Origin: Candidatus Melainabacteria bacterium
Lineage (GTDB): Bacteria; Cyanobacteriota; Vampirovibrionia; Vampirovibrionales; JAJTHC01
Assembly (NCBI GenBank): GCA_026389055.1
Contig: JAPLIO010000120.1
Location: forward strand, 1-6,066
DNA: 6,066 nt
Direction of reading: 5' to 3'
Each line of letters starts with the position of its first letter. Within the stretch, counting starts at the first letter, position 1. The notes under the pieces are model-generated. The model saw only the letters and a program-made list of their open reading frames with translations. It made no database searches and had not been told where the DNA came from. A program made the position numbers and the translations under genes. This document shows, piece after piece, positions 1 to 5,274 of this stretch.

Positions 1-244
1 AACTGGTTAAGCCTTGATATAATTGGTCTATAACCGTACCTGAAGTTAAATCTACAGCTAAGGCAGGGTCTAGCGTGGGGGGTTCGGTTCCCAAATTGAG
101 GGTTAATAGCTGGGCGGGCTTAACGGCTGGCGGATTATTTTCAGTAGAAGTTGACGGTTTTTGCCATAGCAACCACCCCACAACACTACTGGCAACGGCT
201 AGTAGTAGTAGTAATAAACTGAGTGGTTTTAATCGTAATAACAT
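1..244 (-). CDS. Peptide-type ABC transporter substrate-binding protein, N-terminal part (runs off left edge)
   Basis: Only the first 81 codons are inside the window, reading leftward from an ATG at 244. Residues 1-27 form a signal sequence or membrane anchor: a short basic start (MLLRLK) followed by a leucine-rich hydrophobic stretch ending at about WLLW. No lipobox cysteine is visible, so it may be an uncleaved anchor or a type I signal. A Pro/Ser/Thr-rich linker follows. From about residue 48 comes the N-terminal signature of family 5 extracellular solute-binding proteins (OppA/DppA type): LNLGTEPPTLDPALA, then a VIDQLYQGL segment. Family members bind oligopeptides or related ligands in the periplasm and deliver them to an ABC permease. 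The ligand cannot be told from this fragment. An AAGAGG Shine-Dalgarno lies 7 bases before the ATG, inside the terminal repeat of the adjacent MITE-like element. An in-frame stop just upstream rules out a longer ATG start. Confidence 0.82.
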   Translation of the reverse strand, partial: MLLRLKPLSLLLLLLAVASSVVGWLLWQKPSTSTENNPPAVKPAQLLTLNLGTEPPTLDPALAVDLTSGTVIDQLYQGLTS

Positions 245-251
245 CAATAGA

Positions 252-257
252 CCTCTT
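252..257 (-). promoter_or_regulatory. Shine-Dalgarno of the solute-binding protein gene, inside a MITE terminal repeat
   Basis: On the minus strand this reads AAGAGG and sits 7 bases before the ATG at 244. It supports that start. The motif is part of the perfect inverted repeat at 249-268, so it appears to have come with the inserted element. Confidence 0.55.
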
Positions 258-290
258 GCATGACTCAATATCTGGGGTATCTTCGTTGTC

Positions 291-336
291 ATTTGCGGTA
301 CTCGAATTCTTATGTACTTCTGTGTACACCGCAAAT
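291..336. repeat. Nested inverted repeat inside the MITE-like element
   Basis: ATTTGCGGT at 291-299 is a perfect 9 bp inverted match to ACCGCAAAT at 328-336, around a 28-base centre. Together with the outer terminal repeats it gives the element a palindromic architecture. Between the inner and outer arms only patchy complementarity is seen. Confidence 0.7.
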
Positions 337-416
337 TCTCCGTTCCTCATTCCTAGAATCTACACCCACCTCTTGAGTCATGCAAGAGGTCTAATGGCAG
401 ACCAAGGGTATCTCGT

Positions 417-1142
417 TTATTCTACCGTATAGATAGGGTTGGGTAATTTAAATTGATAGGTTCCTCGGCAATCGCCCCGCAAATCAGAAGCTTGGTCGCC
501 AATCAACATCCAAACTTTCACGCCAGATTGGGCTTCTAGCCCGCACCGATGCGTTTGCTTAAATTCTATGGCGGTTTTGCCTTCGGTGTAGATATCGGGC
601 TTCATTAAAACAGGTACGGTGGTTGGCAACCCTAAACGCATCAGGTTTTGAAGGGTAGATGCCCGCTGGGCTTCTCTTCTACCGCTTAAAAAGGCAAAAG
701 GTATTTGATTCATTCTTAAAAATCTGATGAAATTTAAACTGCCTGCAACGGCGGGAGCATCGCCCAATAATAGCCACTGTTTCCAAAGCTCTGGTTTATA
801 ATCACCATAAGCAATGAAGTAGGCACGGTTATCTAGCACCGTTTCATCTAAATCCAACACCACCCAACCGATGGTTTCGCCTACAGATTTCGCCCGTTCA
901 ACGGTAGTAATGGCGGTTTGATAGACCGTTTCCAATTGTTGTTGATGCGTGAGTAAGAAGGAATGGTACAACCCAACCCTTAGTGGGCTAAGGTCTTCTT
1001 TACTAGGGGCTAGTTGGGGCAATTGCTCGTTTTTTTGAGGACTAATGGGTTTAACTGCAAGAGCTTCAATGCTTGTAGCAACAGAGCTTAACCCAGCACA
1101 AAGGCAAATGATTAGAAGGGTATTAAAACAACGTTTTAGCAT
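417..1142 (-). CDS. Exported HAD-superfamily class IIIB acid phosphatase (5'-nucleotidase / lipoprotein e(P4)-like)
   Basis: A 241-residue protein counted from the ATG at 1142. Residues 1-29 look like a signal peptide (MLKRC, hydrophobic core LLIICLCAG, possible cleavage after EALA), so it probably acts outside the cytoplasm. HAD motifs follow in order: motif I VVLDLDETVLDN with nucleophile D97, acid/base D99 and T101; motif II FLSGRRE with S153; a motif III lysine near K189 (EGKTA) or K181; motif IV LIGDQASDLRG with D216 and D220. The DLDET(V/L)LDN form plus SGRRE is typical of class B/IIIB acid phosphatases, which hydrolyse phosphomonoesters including nucleotides with Mg2+. Substrate is unproven. 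Cysteines occur in the signal region, but no convincing lipobox is seen, unlike true e(P4). A start 12 codons further upstream is only a GTG overlapping pyrH; the ATG at 1142 has a GGAG at good distance. It lies 23 bp after pyrH, so co-transcription is likely. Confidence 0.86.
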   Translation of the reverse strand: MLKRCFNTLLIICLCAGLSSVATSIEALAVKPISPQKNEQLPQLAPSKEDLSPLRVGLYHSFLLTHQQQLETVYQTAITTVERAKSVGETIGWVVLDLDETVLDNRAYFIAYGDYKPELWKQWLLLGDAPAVAGSLNFIRFLRMNQIPFAFLSGRREAQRASTLQNLMRLGLPTTVPVLMKPDIYTEGKTAIEFKQTHRCGLEAQSGVKVWMLIGDQASDLRGDCRGTYQFKLPNPIYTVE

Positions 1143-1150
1143 GGGAAAAA

Positions 1151-1154
1151 CTCC
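1151..1154 (-). promoter_or_regulatory. Shine-Dalgarno that fixes the phosphatase start
   Basis: GGAG on the minus strand, 8 bases before the ATG at 1142. It favours that ATG over the longer GTG start at 1178, which would overlap the end of pyrH and place 12 unrelated residues before the signal peptide. Confidence 0.7.
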
Positions 1155-1165
1155 AACTTTGAGGG

Positions 1166-1951
1166 CTAACCCGCCCACTCTTCGCTGGCAACAACGGTGC
1201 CAAGCACTTCACCTTGCAATAGGCGTTTAATGGCATTGGGGGCGTTAAAATCAAACACTAAAATGGGTAGTTGGGTTTCCTTACAAAGCGAAATGGCGGT
1301 TTGATCCATCACTTTCAAATCTCTCACCAATACGTCATCATAGGTAATGCGTTCAAAGCGTTGAGCATTGGCGTTGGTTTTAGGGTCGCTATCGTAAACG
1401 CCATCTACGCCATTTTTTGCCATTAACATCACGTCTGCATTGATTTCAGCGGCTCTGAGGGCAGCGGTGGTATCGGTAGAAAAGAACGGATTCCCTGTTC
1501 CGCCCCCGAATACAACGACTCTTCCTTTTTCTAGGTGGCGAATGGCTCTGAGGCGAATGTAAGGCTCGGCTACTCTATCCATCCCAATGGCTGTCATCAT
1601 ACGGGTTTCAACTTGTTTGTTTTTTAGTACACCTTGTAATACTAGGGCGTTTAGAATGGTGGCTGTCATCCCCACATAATCTGCAGCGGCACGTTCCATG
1701 CCCAGCTTTGTGCTGTTTTGAACGCCTCTGAAAATGTTACCACCGCCCACAACAATGGCAATATCTACGCCCATTTCTCTGGCTTCCCGAATTTCATCGC
1801 TAATTTTTGCTACTACTTCAGGTTTAATGCCGTAACCTTGGTCGCCCATTAACGCTTCTCCGCTAATTTTCAACAAGATGCGTTTAAATCGGGTGGGTTG
1901 TTTGGCAGTAGCTGGTGCGGTTAGGGTGCAAGCTTCGGTAGTAGATGACAT
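1166..1951 (-). CDS. pyrH: Uridylate kinase (UMP kinase)
   Basis: A 261-residue member of the amino acid kinase fold family. It phosphorylates UMP to UDP with ATP in pyrimidine nucleotide synthesis, as a cytoplasmic hexamer. Visible motifs: KISGEAL at 28-34 (phosphate binding), VVGGGNIFRG at 67-76, MERAAADYVGMTAT at 85-98 (UMP binding and the D/GMxAT block), GGGTGNPFFSTDTTAALRA at 149-167, and AKNGVDGVYDSDP at 178-190 (nucleotide site). The family is usually about 240 residues. The excess is a roughly 20-residue Ser/Thr/Ala-rich N-terminal extension before the first strand. The next in-frame ATG lies beyond the KISGE motif, so this start is the only reasonable ATG, with an AAAGG about 11 bases upstream. 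It lies downstream of tsf as in many bacteria, but the usual next gene frr is absent and a phosphatase follows instead. Confidence 0.97.
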   Translation of the reverse strand: MSSTTEACTLTAPATAKQPTRFKRILLKISGEALMGDQGYGIKPEVVAKISDEIREAREMGVDIAIVVGGGNIFRGVQNSTKLGMERAAADYVGMTATILNALVLQGVLKNKQVETRMMTAIGMDRVAEPYIRLRAIRHLEKGRVVVFGGGTGNPFFSTDTTAALRAAEINADVMLMAKNGVDGVYDSDPKTNANAQRFERITYDDVLVRDLKVMDQTAISLCKETQLPILVFDFNAPNAIKRLLQGEVLGTVVASEEWAG

Positions 1952-2038
1952 GGGCGAGAATACCTTTATGGGTGTAATAGTGGGAAGAGAGTCTATAAAA
2001 TGAAACTTTATTAGAGAGAAAACGAGTTTTTACAATAA

Positions 2039-2074
2039 TAGAGGATTTTTGCTGATTAAAACAAAAATCCTCTA
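2039..2074 (-). terminator. Strong 13 bp hairpin between tsf and pyrH, possible terminator or attenuator
   Basis: TAGAGGATTTTTG at 2039-2051 is perfectly complementary to 2062-2074, with a 10-base loop. It lies about 50 bases after the tsf stop. In the tsf direction the stem is followed by TTATTG rather than a clean T-run, so termination may be partial. It could alternatively be a processing site or 3' end protector. The rest of the 172 bp gap is AT-rich, with a weak promoter-like TTGTAA/TAATAA pair (16 bp apart) that might serve pyrH. Confidence 0.5.
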
Positions 2075-2123
2075 CTGATAGAAAGTTTAGTCAGTGCAGT
2101 TACACAGAGGATGAAACGACTGA

Positions 2124-3062
2124 TTAGCGACCTGCAGCAGCAGCGGCAGCAGCTAAAATCAGCGGATCTTCTTCGGTTTCAACGTTGGCTACGGCGGTTT
2201 CGCCTAAAGCATACCGTACAAACCGAGTTAAGGCAACTGTATCAGCAACGGTTTTAGACAATTCAGTCAACACGTCGCCCACTTTTTTGCTAGGATCTTT
2301 CACGAATTCTTGCAATAAAAGCACTCTGCCAGCCAAGTTTTTTTCAACTCTGCCTTCGACAATTTTAGCCCGAATGGCTTCAGGCTTGTTTTGCAAATCT
2401 TCTTTACCCATTTCAATGCGAGATTCTTCGGCAACTAAATCACCAGGAATTTCGTCTCTTGAAACGAACTCAGGAGCGTAAGCAGCAATTTGCATGGCAA
2501 TATCTTTAGCTACTTGGGCTACAGTTGGGTTTTGGACGGTTGCAGCGTTGCTAAAGGTTAATTCAAGCAATACGCCAATTTTGCCCGCACCGTGAATGTA
2601 GCTATGTAATAAGCCTGTACCAGCTAAATCAAAGCGAACAATTCTAGCGATACCCATATTTTCTTTAACCGCACCAATGGTATCGGTTAGTAATTCTTTG
2701 ATGGTACCAGTGGCTGTAGAAGCAGCTAATAACGCATCAACGGAATCATAAGAAGTTGCAATAGCAGTGTCAGCAATAGCGTTGACTAAGTTTAAGAAGC
2801 GTTCGTTGTTGGCGGAAAAATCCGTTTCACAGTTAACTTCAACCAATACGGCACTGTTGCCTTGTGTACGGCTAACAACTTTACCTTCGGCGGTTGCTCT
2901 GGAAGCTTTCTTTTCAGCTGTAGCAGCCCCTTTTTGACGCAAAATTTCGACGGCTTTGTTAATATCGCCTTCCGCTTCAGTTAAAGCAGAGCGAACTTCC
3001 ATTAAGCCAGCCCCCGTTTTTTCACGGAGAATTTTAATTTGTTCTACAGAAATGGCCATCAT
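2124..3062 (-). CDS. tsf: Translation elongation factor Ts
   Basis: A 312-residue guanine nucleotide exchange factor that releases GDP from EF-Tu in the cytoplasm. The N-terminal UBA-like module covers about residues 3-45 (VEQIKILREKTGAGLMEVRSAL, then EGDINKAVEILRQKG). The EF-Tu contact region follows, with the CETDFSANNERF motif at 78-89, where the usual TDFVA(R/K)N is slightly altered. The two core/dimerisation subdomains fill the middle. The C-terminal region contains ESRIEMGKEDLQNKPEAI, KIVEGRVEKN and the late TRFVRYALGE block. The protein ends in an alanine run encoded by GCN repeats near 2131-2154. Two adjacent ATGs begin the ORF; the first (3062) is better spaced from the upstream AAAGGA (10 bases), the second would start at Ala-Ile. 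It follows rpsB with a terminator-like hairpin in between. Confidence 0.97.
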   Translation of the reverse strand: MMAISVEQIKILREKTGAGLMEVRSALTEAEGDINKAVEILRQKGAATAEKKASRATAEGKVVSRTQGNSAVLVEVNCETDFSANNERFLNLVNAIADTAIATSYDSVDALLAASTATGTIKELLTDTIGAVKENMGIARIVRFDLAGTGLLHSYIHGAGKIGVLLELTFSNAATVQNPTVAQVAKDIAMQIAAYAPEFVSRDEIPGDLVAEESRIEMGKEDLQNKPEAIRAKIVEGRVEKNLAGRVLLLQEFVKDPSKKVGDVLTELSKTVADTVALTRFVRYALGETAVANVETEEDPLILAAAAAAAGR

Positions 3063-3116
3063 GTTGACAAAATCCTTTAAGACGAGTGGGTAAACTAAAT
3101 AATAGAATAGCGTTCA

Positions 3117-3170
3117 TTAAAAGGAACTAACGGTTACAGTTTAATTAAACCAATCAATCCGTTAGTTCCT
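3117..3170 (-). terminator. Intrinsic terminator or attenuator between rpsB and tsf
   Basis: A perfect 12 bp stem, AGGAACTAACGG (3122-3133) with its complement at 3159-3170, is followed on the minus strand by TTTT and AT-rich sequence. The 25-base loop contains a second perfect 12 bp palindrome, GTTTAATTAAAC (3139-3150). It begins 15 bases after the rpsB stop, so it can end rpsB transcripts or tune read-through into tsf. From general knowledge, partial termination between rpsB and tsf occurs in E. coli. Confidence 0.75.
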
Positions 3171-3185
3171 AGCAATGTATCAGTA

Positions 3186-4013
3186 CTAAGAAGCAGTTGG
3201 AGCTGGCTCTTCAGCTTCAGCAACAACCACAACGGCAGGAGATTCAGCTACAGCAGCTTTAGCTCTGGCTGCAACGGCAGCGTCAGCCACTTTTTTTGCT
3301 TCATCTTTTTGCCCTGCAATATGTGCTTCACGAAGGGCTTTGCCTTCTAAAACAGCTTCTGCTAAGCGGGTTACAATAAGGTGAACGGCTTTTAATGCGT
3401 CATCGTTACCAGGTACGTTGAATTGGCACAAGGAAGGATCTGCATTGGTATCCAACAAACAAATGGTTGGAACGCCTGCTTTTTTCGCTTCCATTACGGC
3501 GTTTAATTCTTTTTTCTGGTCGATAACAACCATCGCACCTAGTTCACCACGAAATTCTTTCAAACCACCCAATGAACGGGTTAATTTGGCTAAAGAACGA
3601 CGATGAACAGCGGCTTCTTTTTTGCCTACTTTTTCAAAGTGTCCGCTAGCTTCCATGTCTTCCAATTCACGCAAGCGGGCAATTCTCGTTTTAACAACAG
3701 CAGCGTTGGTTAATGTACCACCCAACCAGCGTTTGTTTACATACAAGGCACCCACTCTATCGGCTTCGCTAGCAACAATATCATGAGCCTGTTTTTTACT
3801 GCCCACAAATAAAATCTTTTTGCCTAAAGCGGATTGTTGCTTAACAAACTCGTAAGCTTGTTCAAACAACGGCACGGTTTGGGTTAAATCAATAATATAA
3901 ATACCGTTACGTTTGCCCCAAATATAAGGCTTCATTTTGGGGTTCCAACGGTTGGTTTGGTGACCGAAGTGAACGCCGGCTTCCATCAATTCTTCAAGCG
4001 TAATAGCTGGCAT
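3186..4013 (-). CDS. rpsB: 30S ribosomal protein S2
   Basis: A 275-residue small-subunit protein that binds the 30S head-body hinge region near S1 and 16S rRNA. Hallmarks in order: LMEAGVHFGHQTNRWNPKMKPYIWG (about 9-33), RNGIYIIDLTQTV, KKILFVGSKKQA, YVNKRWLGGTLTN, VIDQKKELNAVMEAKKAGVP, LLDTNADPSLCQFNVPGNDDALKAV. The C-terminus carries an Ala/Glu/Val-rich tail of about 35-40 residues beyond the conserved core, a variable region in this family. An AGGAAG Shine-Dalgarno sits 8 bases before the ATG. It heads the rpsB-tsf cluster and is preceded by rpsR on the same strand, 146 bp away, with a candidate promoter in the gap. Confidence 0.98.
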   Translation of the reverse strand: MPAITLEELMEAGVHFGHQTNRWNPKMKPYIWGKRNGIYIIDLTQTVPLFEQAYEFVKQQSALGKKILFVGSKKQAHDIVASEADRVGALYVNKRWLGGTLTNAAVVKTRIARLRELEDMEASGHFEKVGKKEAAVHRRSLAKLTRSLGGLKEFRGELGAMVVIDQKKELNAVMEAKKAGVPTICLLDTNADPSLCQFNVPGNDDALKAVHLIVTRLAEAVLEGKALREAHIAGQKDEAKKVADAAVAARAKAAVAESPAVVVVAEAEEPAPTAS

Positions 4014-4036
4014 ATCAAAAGCTTCCTATTTTACTG

Positions 4037-4063
4037 ATAATAAATACACGAAACGTTAATCAA
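4037..4063 (-). promoter_or_regulatory. Candidate promoter of rpsB
   Basis: On the minus strand, TTGATT (4058-4063) and TATTAT (4037-4042, five of six matches to the -10 consensus) are separated by 15 bases, which is short. The start would lie near 4030, giving a leader of about 15-20 bases with the AGGAAG ribosome site. The short spacer makes this tentative. The rest of the rpsR-rpsB gap shows no clear terminator. Confidence 0.3.
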
Positions 4064-4159
4064 TTCAGCAAACTGTAATTGTTTAACGGGCTCTATTAAC
4101 CAACGCCAGAGAAGCCGATTAATAGAAACAACAAGGGGCGAATAACCACCAACGAAGAT

Positions 4160-4375
4160 TTATTCGTAGGTGTAAGGCAAAATGCTGGAAGCTCTTGCAC
4201 GTTTAATAGCTTTGGTTAAGCGACGTTGAAAGAACGAGCTAACACCTGTAACCCGACGTGGCAAAATTTTTCCGCTATCGGTAAGGAAACGTTTTAGTAA
4301 GGTGGCATCTTTATAGTCAATAAAATAAATTTTATTGGCTTGAAAATAACACCGCTTTTTTGGACGATCTGCCAT
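4160..4375 (-). CDS. rpsR: 30S ribosomal protein S18
   Basis: A 71-residue protein of normal family length that sits on the 30S platform with S6. Diagnostic segments: RPKKRCYF near the N-terminus, IDYKDATLLKRFLTDSGKILPRRVTGV in the centre (family: D.kd...L..f.se.GKI.PRR.TG), and QRRLTKAIKRARASSILPYTYE at the end (family: Q..L..AIKRAR...LLP.). GGAG lies 10 bases before the ATG. It is usually found with rpsF and rplI (or with rpmG in cyanobacteria); here it stands alone on its transcript side, divergent from ribE and upstream of rpsB. Confidence 0.97.
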   Translation of the reverse strand: MADRPKKRCYFQANKIYFIDYKDATLLKRFLTDSGKILPRRVTGVSSFFQRRLTKAIKRARASSILPYTYE

Positions 4376-4408
4376 AGTAAAGTGGCTCCATTCAAGGGTT
4401 TATAGGGT

Positions 4409-4427
4409 AAAAAAGGGAAACTTTCCC
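4409..4427 (-). promoter_or_regulatory. Small dyad plus T6 tract in the rpsR leader
   Basis: GGGAAACTTTCCC (4415-4427) is a perfect dyad around a central base. On the minus strand it is followed directly by six T residues, as in a small intrinsic terminator (5 bp stem, 3-base loop). It lies about 34 bases upstream of the rpsR ATG, so if it is transcribed it could act as a leader attenuator; equally it may be a protein-binding dyad. The stem is short. Confidence 0.3.
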
Positions 4428-4508
4428 ATAACTAGACATAAAATCTACTAGTCTAATACTTTCTAAACTAAGGCAAACATACCCATAATGCAACCACTAG
4501 AATACAAT

Positions 4509-4538
4509 TTGGCACCGTATGGGTTGTGCTACTATAGG
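4509..4538 (+). promoter_or_regulatory. Candidate promoter of ribE
   Basis: TTGGCA (4509-4514, five of six -35 matches) and TATAGG (4533-4538, four of six) are 18 bases apart. The predicted start near 4545 gives a leader of about 40 bases before the ribE ATG. The leader carries AAAGGA 9 bases before the start codon. No FMN riboswitch is recognisable. Confidence 0.38.
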
Positions 4539-4584
4539 GGTGTTTCAATCAGCTTAACCCCTCCAGTTTAAAGGATTTCCCCCT

Positions 4585-5220
4585 ATGTTTACAGGATTAA
4601 TTCAAGCCCTCGGCACAGTTTGCCAATTAGCCCCACTTAATGAGGGGTTACTGGTTGGCGTAGAAGCACCCTTGGCGAGCCTTTCACACCCCTTAGCACT
4701 GGGCGATAGTATTGCCCTTAATGGCTGCTGCACCACGGTTATTCGGTTAGAAGGCGATGCGTTTTTTGTTGAACTTTCTAAAGAAACGCTCAGTAAAACG
4801 GCGTTTTCTGGCTTGAAACTAGGGCAACGTTTGAATTTAGAACTGCCCATTGCCCCTACTACGCCCTTAGGTGGGCATTATGTTACAGGGCATGTAGATT
4901 GTGTTTTACCGCTGGTTTCCAGTGAAGTGGTGGGCATTTGTTGGGTGCTAACCTTTGCTTTACCAGAGCGGCAGGATTTTCAAGGGTTGTTGGTGGAAAA
5001 GGGGTCTGTAGCGATTGATGGCATTAGCTTGACGGTTAATACCGTTGATTCTACTGGCTTCACGGTGTGTATTATTCCACATACAATGAACCATACCACC
5101 TTGGGAGATTTACCTGTTGACGGATTGGTACAAGTGGAATTTGATATTTTAGGCAAATATGTACAGCGTTTATTGCAAGTACAAGGGAATGTGCCAACCG
5201 CTTCTACCCCACAAACATAA
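4585..5220 (+). CDS. ribE: Riboflavin synthase, alpha subunit
   Basis: A 211-residue enzyme that dismutates two 6,7-dimethyl-8-ribityllumazine molecules to riboflavin and a pyrimidinedione, the last riboflavin step, as a cytoplasmic trimer. It has the diagnostic start MFTGLIQALGTV and two related beta-barrels: about 1-95, with ALNGCCTTV (44-52, catalytic-region Cys48), LSKETLSKT, and GGHYVTGHVD at 96-105; and about 98-192, with VEKGSVAIDGISLTVN (137-152), HTMNHTTLG and VEFDILGKYVQRLL. Family motifs are somewhat varied: the usual NGxCLTV is NGCCTTV, and the usual VNLERA before GGH is LNLELP. All main blocks are present, so it should be active. It is divergent from rpsR, with no other riboflavin gene in view. 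The symbol ribC is used for the same enzyme in some species. Confidence 0.95.
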   Translation: MFTGLIQALGTVCQLAPLNEGLLVGVEAPLASLSHPLALGDSIALNGCCTTVIRLEGDAFFVELSKETLSKTAFSGLKLGQRLNLELPIAPTTPLGGHYVTGHVDCVLPLVSSEVVGICWVLTFALPERQDFQGLLVEKGSVAIDGISLTVNTVDSTGFTVCIIPHTMNHTTLGDLPVDGLVQVEFDILGKYVQRLLQVQGNVPTASTPQT

Positions 5221-5238
5221 AAAAATAATAGAGAAAGT

Positions 5239-5267
5239 TTAACCGCCCTGTAAAGCCATGGTACAAT
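5239..5267 (+). promoter_or_regulatory. Candidate promoter of tpx with extended -10
   Basis: TACAAT (5262-5267, five of six) is preceded by TG one base upstream, giving an extended -10 (TGGTACAAT). TTAACC (5239-5244, four of six) lies 17 bases upstream. Predicted start is near 5274. The -10 falls in the loop and right arm of a 7 bp hairpin, AAGCCAT/ATGGCTT (5253-5259 and 5266-5272). A second possible -10, TATAGT (5291-5296), lacks a well-spaced -35. Confidence 0.42.
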
Positions 5268-5274
5268 GGCTTGA

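Larger units (their letters stand above)
249..392. mobile_element. MITE-like element, 144 bp, with perfect 20 bp terminal inverted repeats
   Basis: The left end AGACCTCTTGCATGACTCAA (249-268) is exactly the reverse complement of 373-392. Taking these ends, both sides are flanked by AAT (246-248 and 393-395), which fits a 3 bp target duplication. Taking the ends one base further in gives a TA duplication instead. A second, nested inverted repeat, ATTTGCGGT (291-299) with ACCGCAAAT (328-336), lies in the middle, so much of the element could fold as an imperfect long hairpin. It encodes no transposase, which fits a non-autonomous miniature element mobilised in trans. From general knowledge, ANT or TA duplications of 2-3 bp occur with some IS5 subgroups, and TA with IS630/Tc1-mariner. 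The parent family is not established here. It lies between the phosphatase stop and the solute-binding protein start. Confidence 0.75.

Noticed and set aside
201..212. AGT triplet run in the leader of the solute-binding protein, as a phase-variation tract
   Set aside because: Triplet changes keep the frame; the run simply encodes leucines of the hydrophobic signal segment.
223..432. Plus-strand open frame of 69 codons across the MITE-like element
   Set aside because: It overlaps the solute-binding protein start and the phosphatase end, has no ribosome site that I can support, and most of it is the palindromic element.
2185..2481. Plus-strand open frame of 98 codons inside tsf
   Set aside because: It lies wholly antisense to a conserved tsf, and its composition is that of a shadow frame.
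4092..4126. TCTATTAA/TTAATAGA inverted repeat after rpsR as a terminator
   Set aside because: The stem is only 8 bp and AT-rich, with no T-tract after it in the direction of transcription.
4536..4584. AGGGGT with ACCCCT and CCCCCT before ribE as a riboswitch or start-masking switch
   Set aside because: None of the conserved FMN riboswitch segments are present, and the AGGGG would lie upstream of the predicted transcription start.
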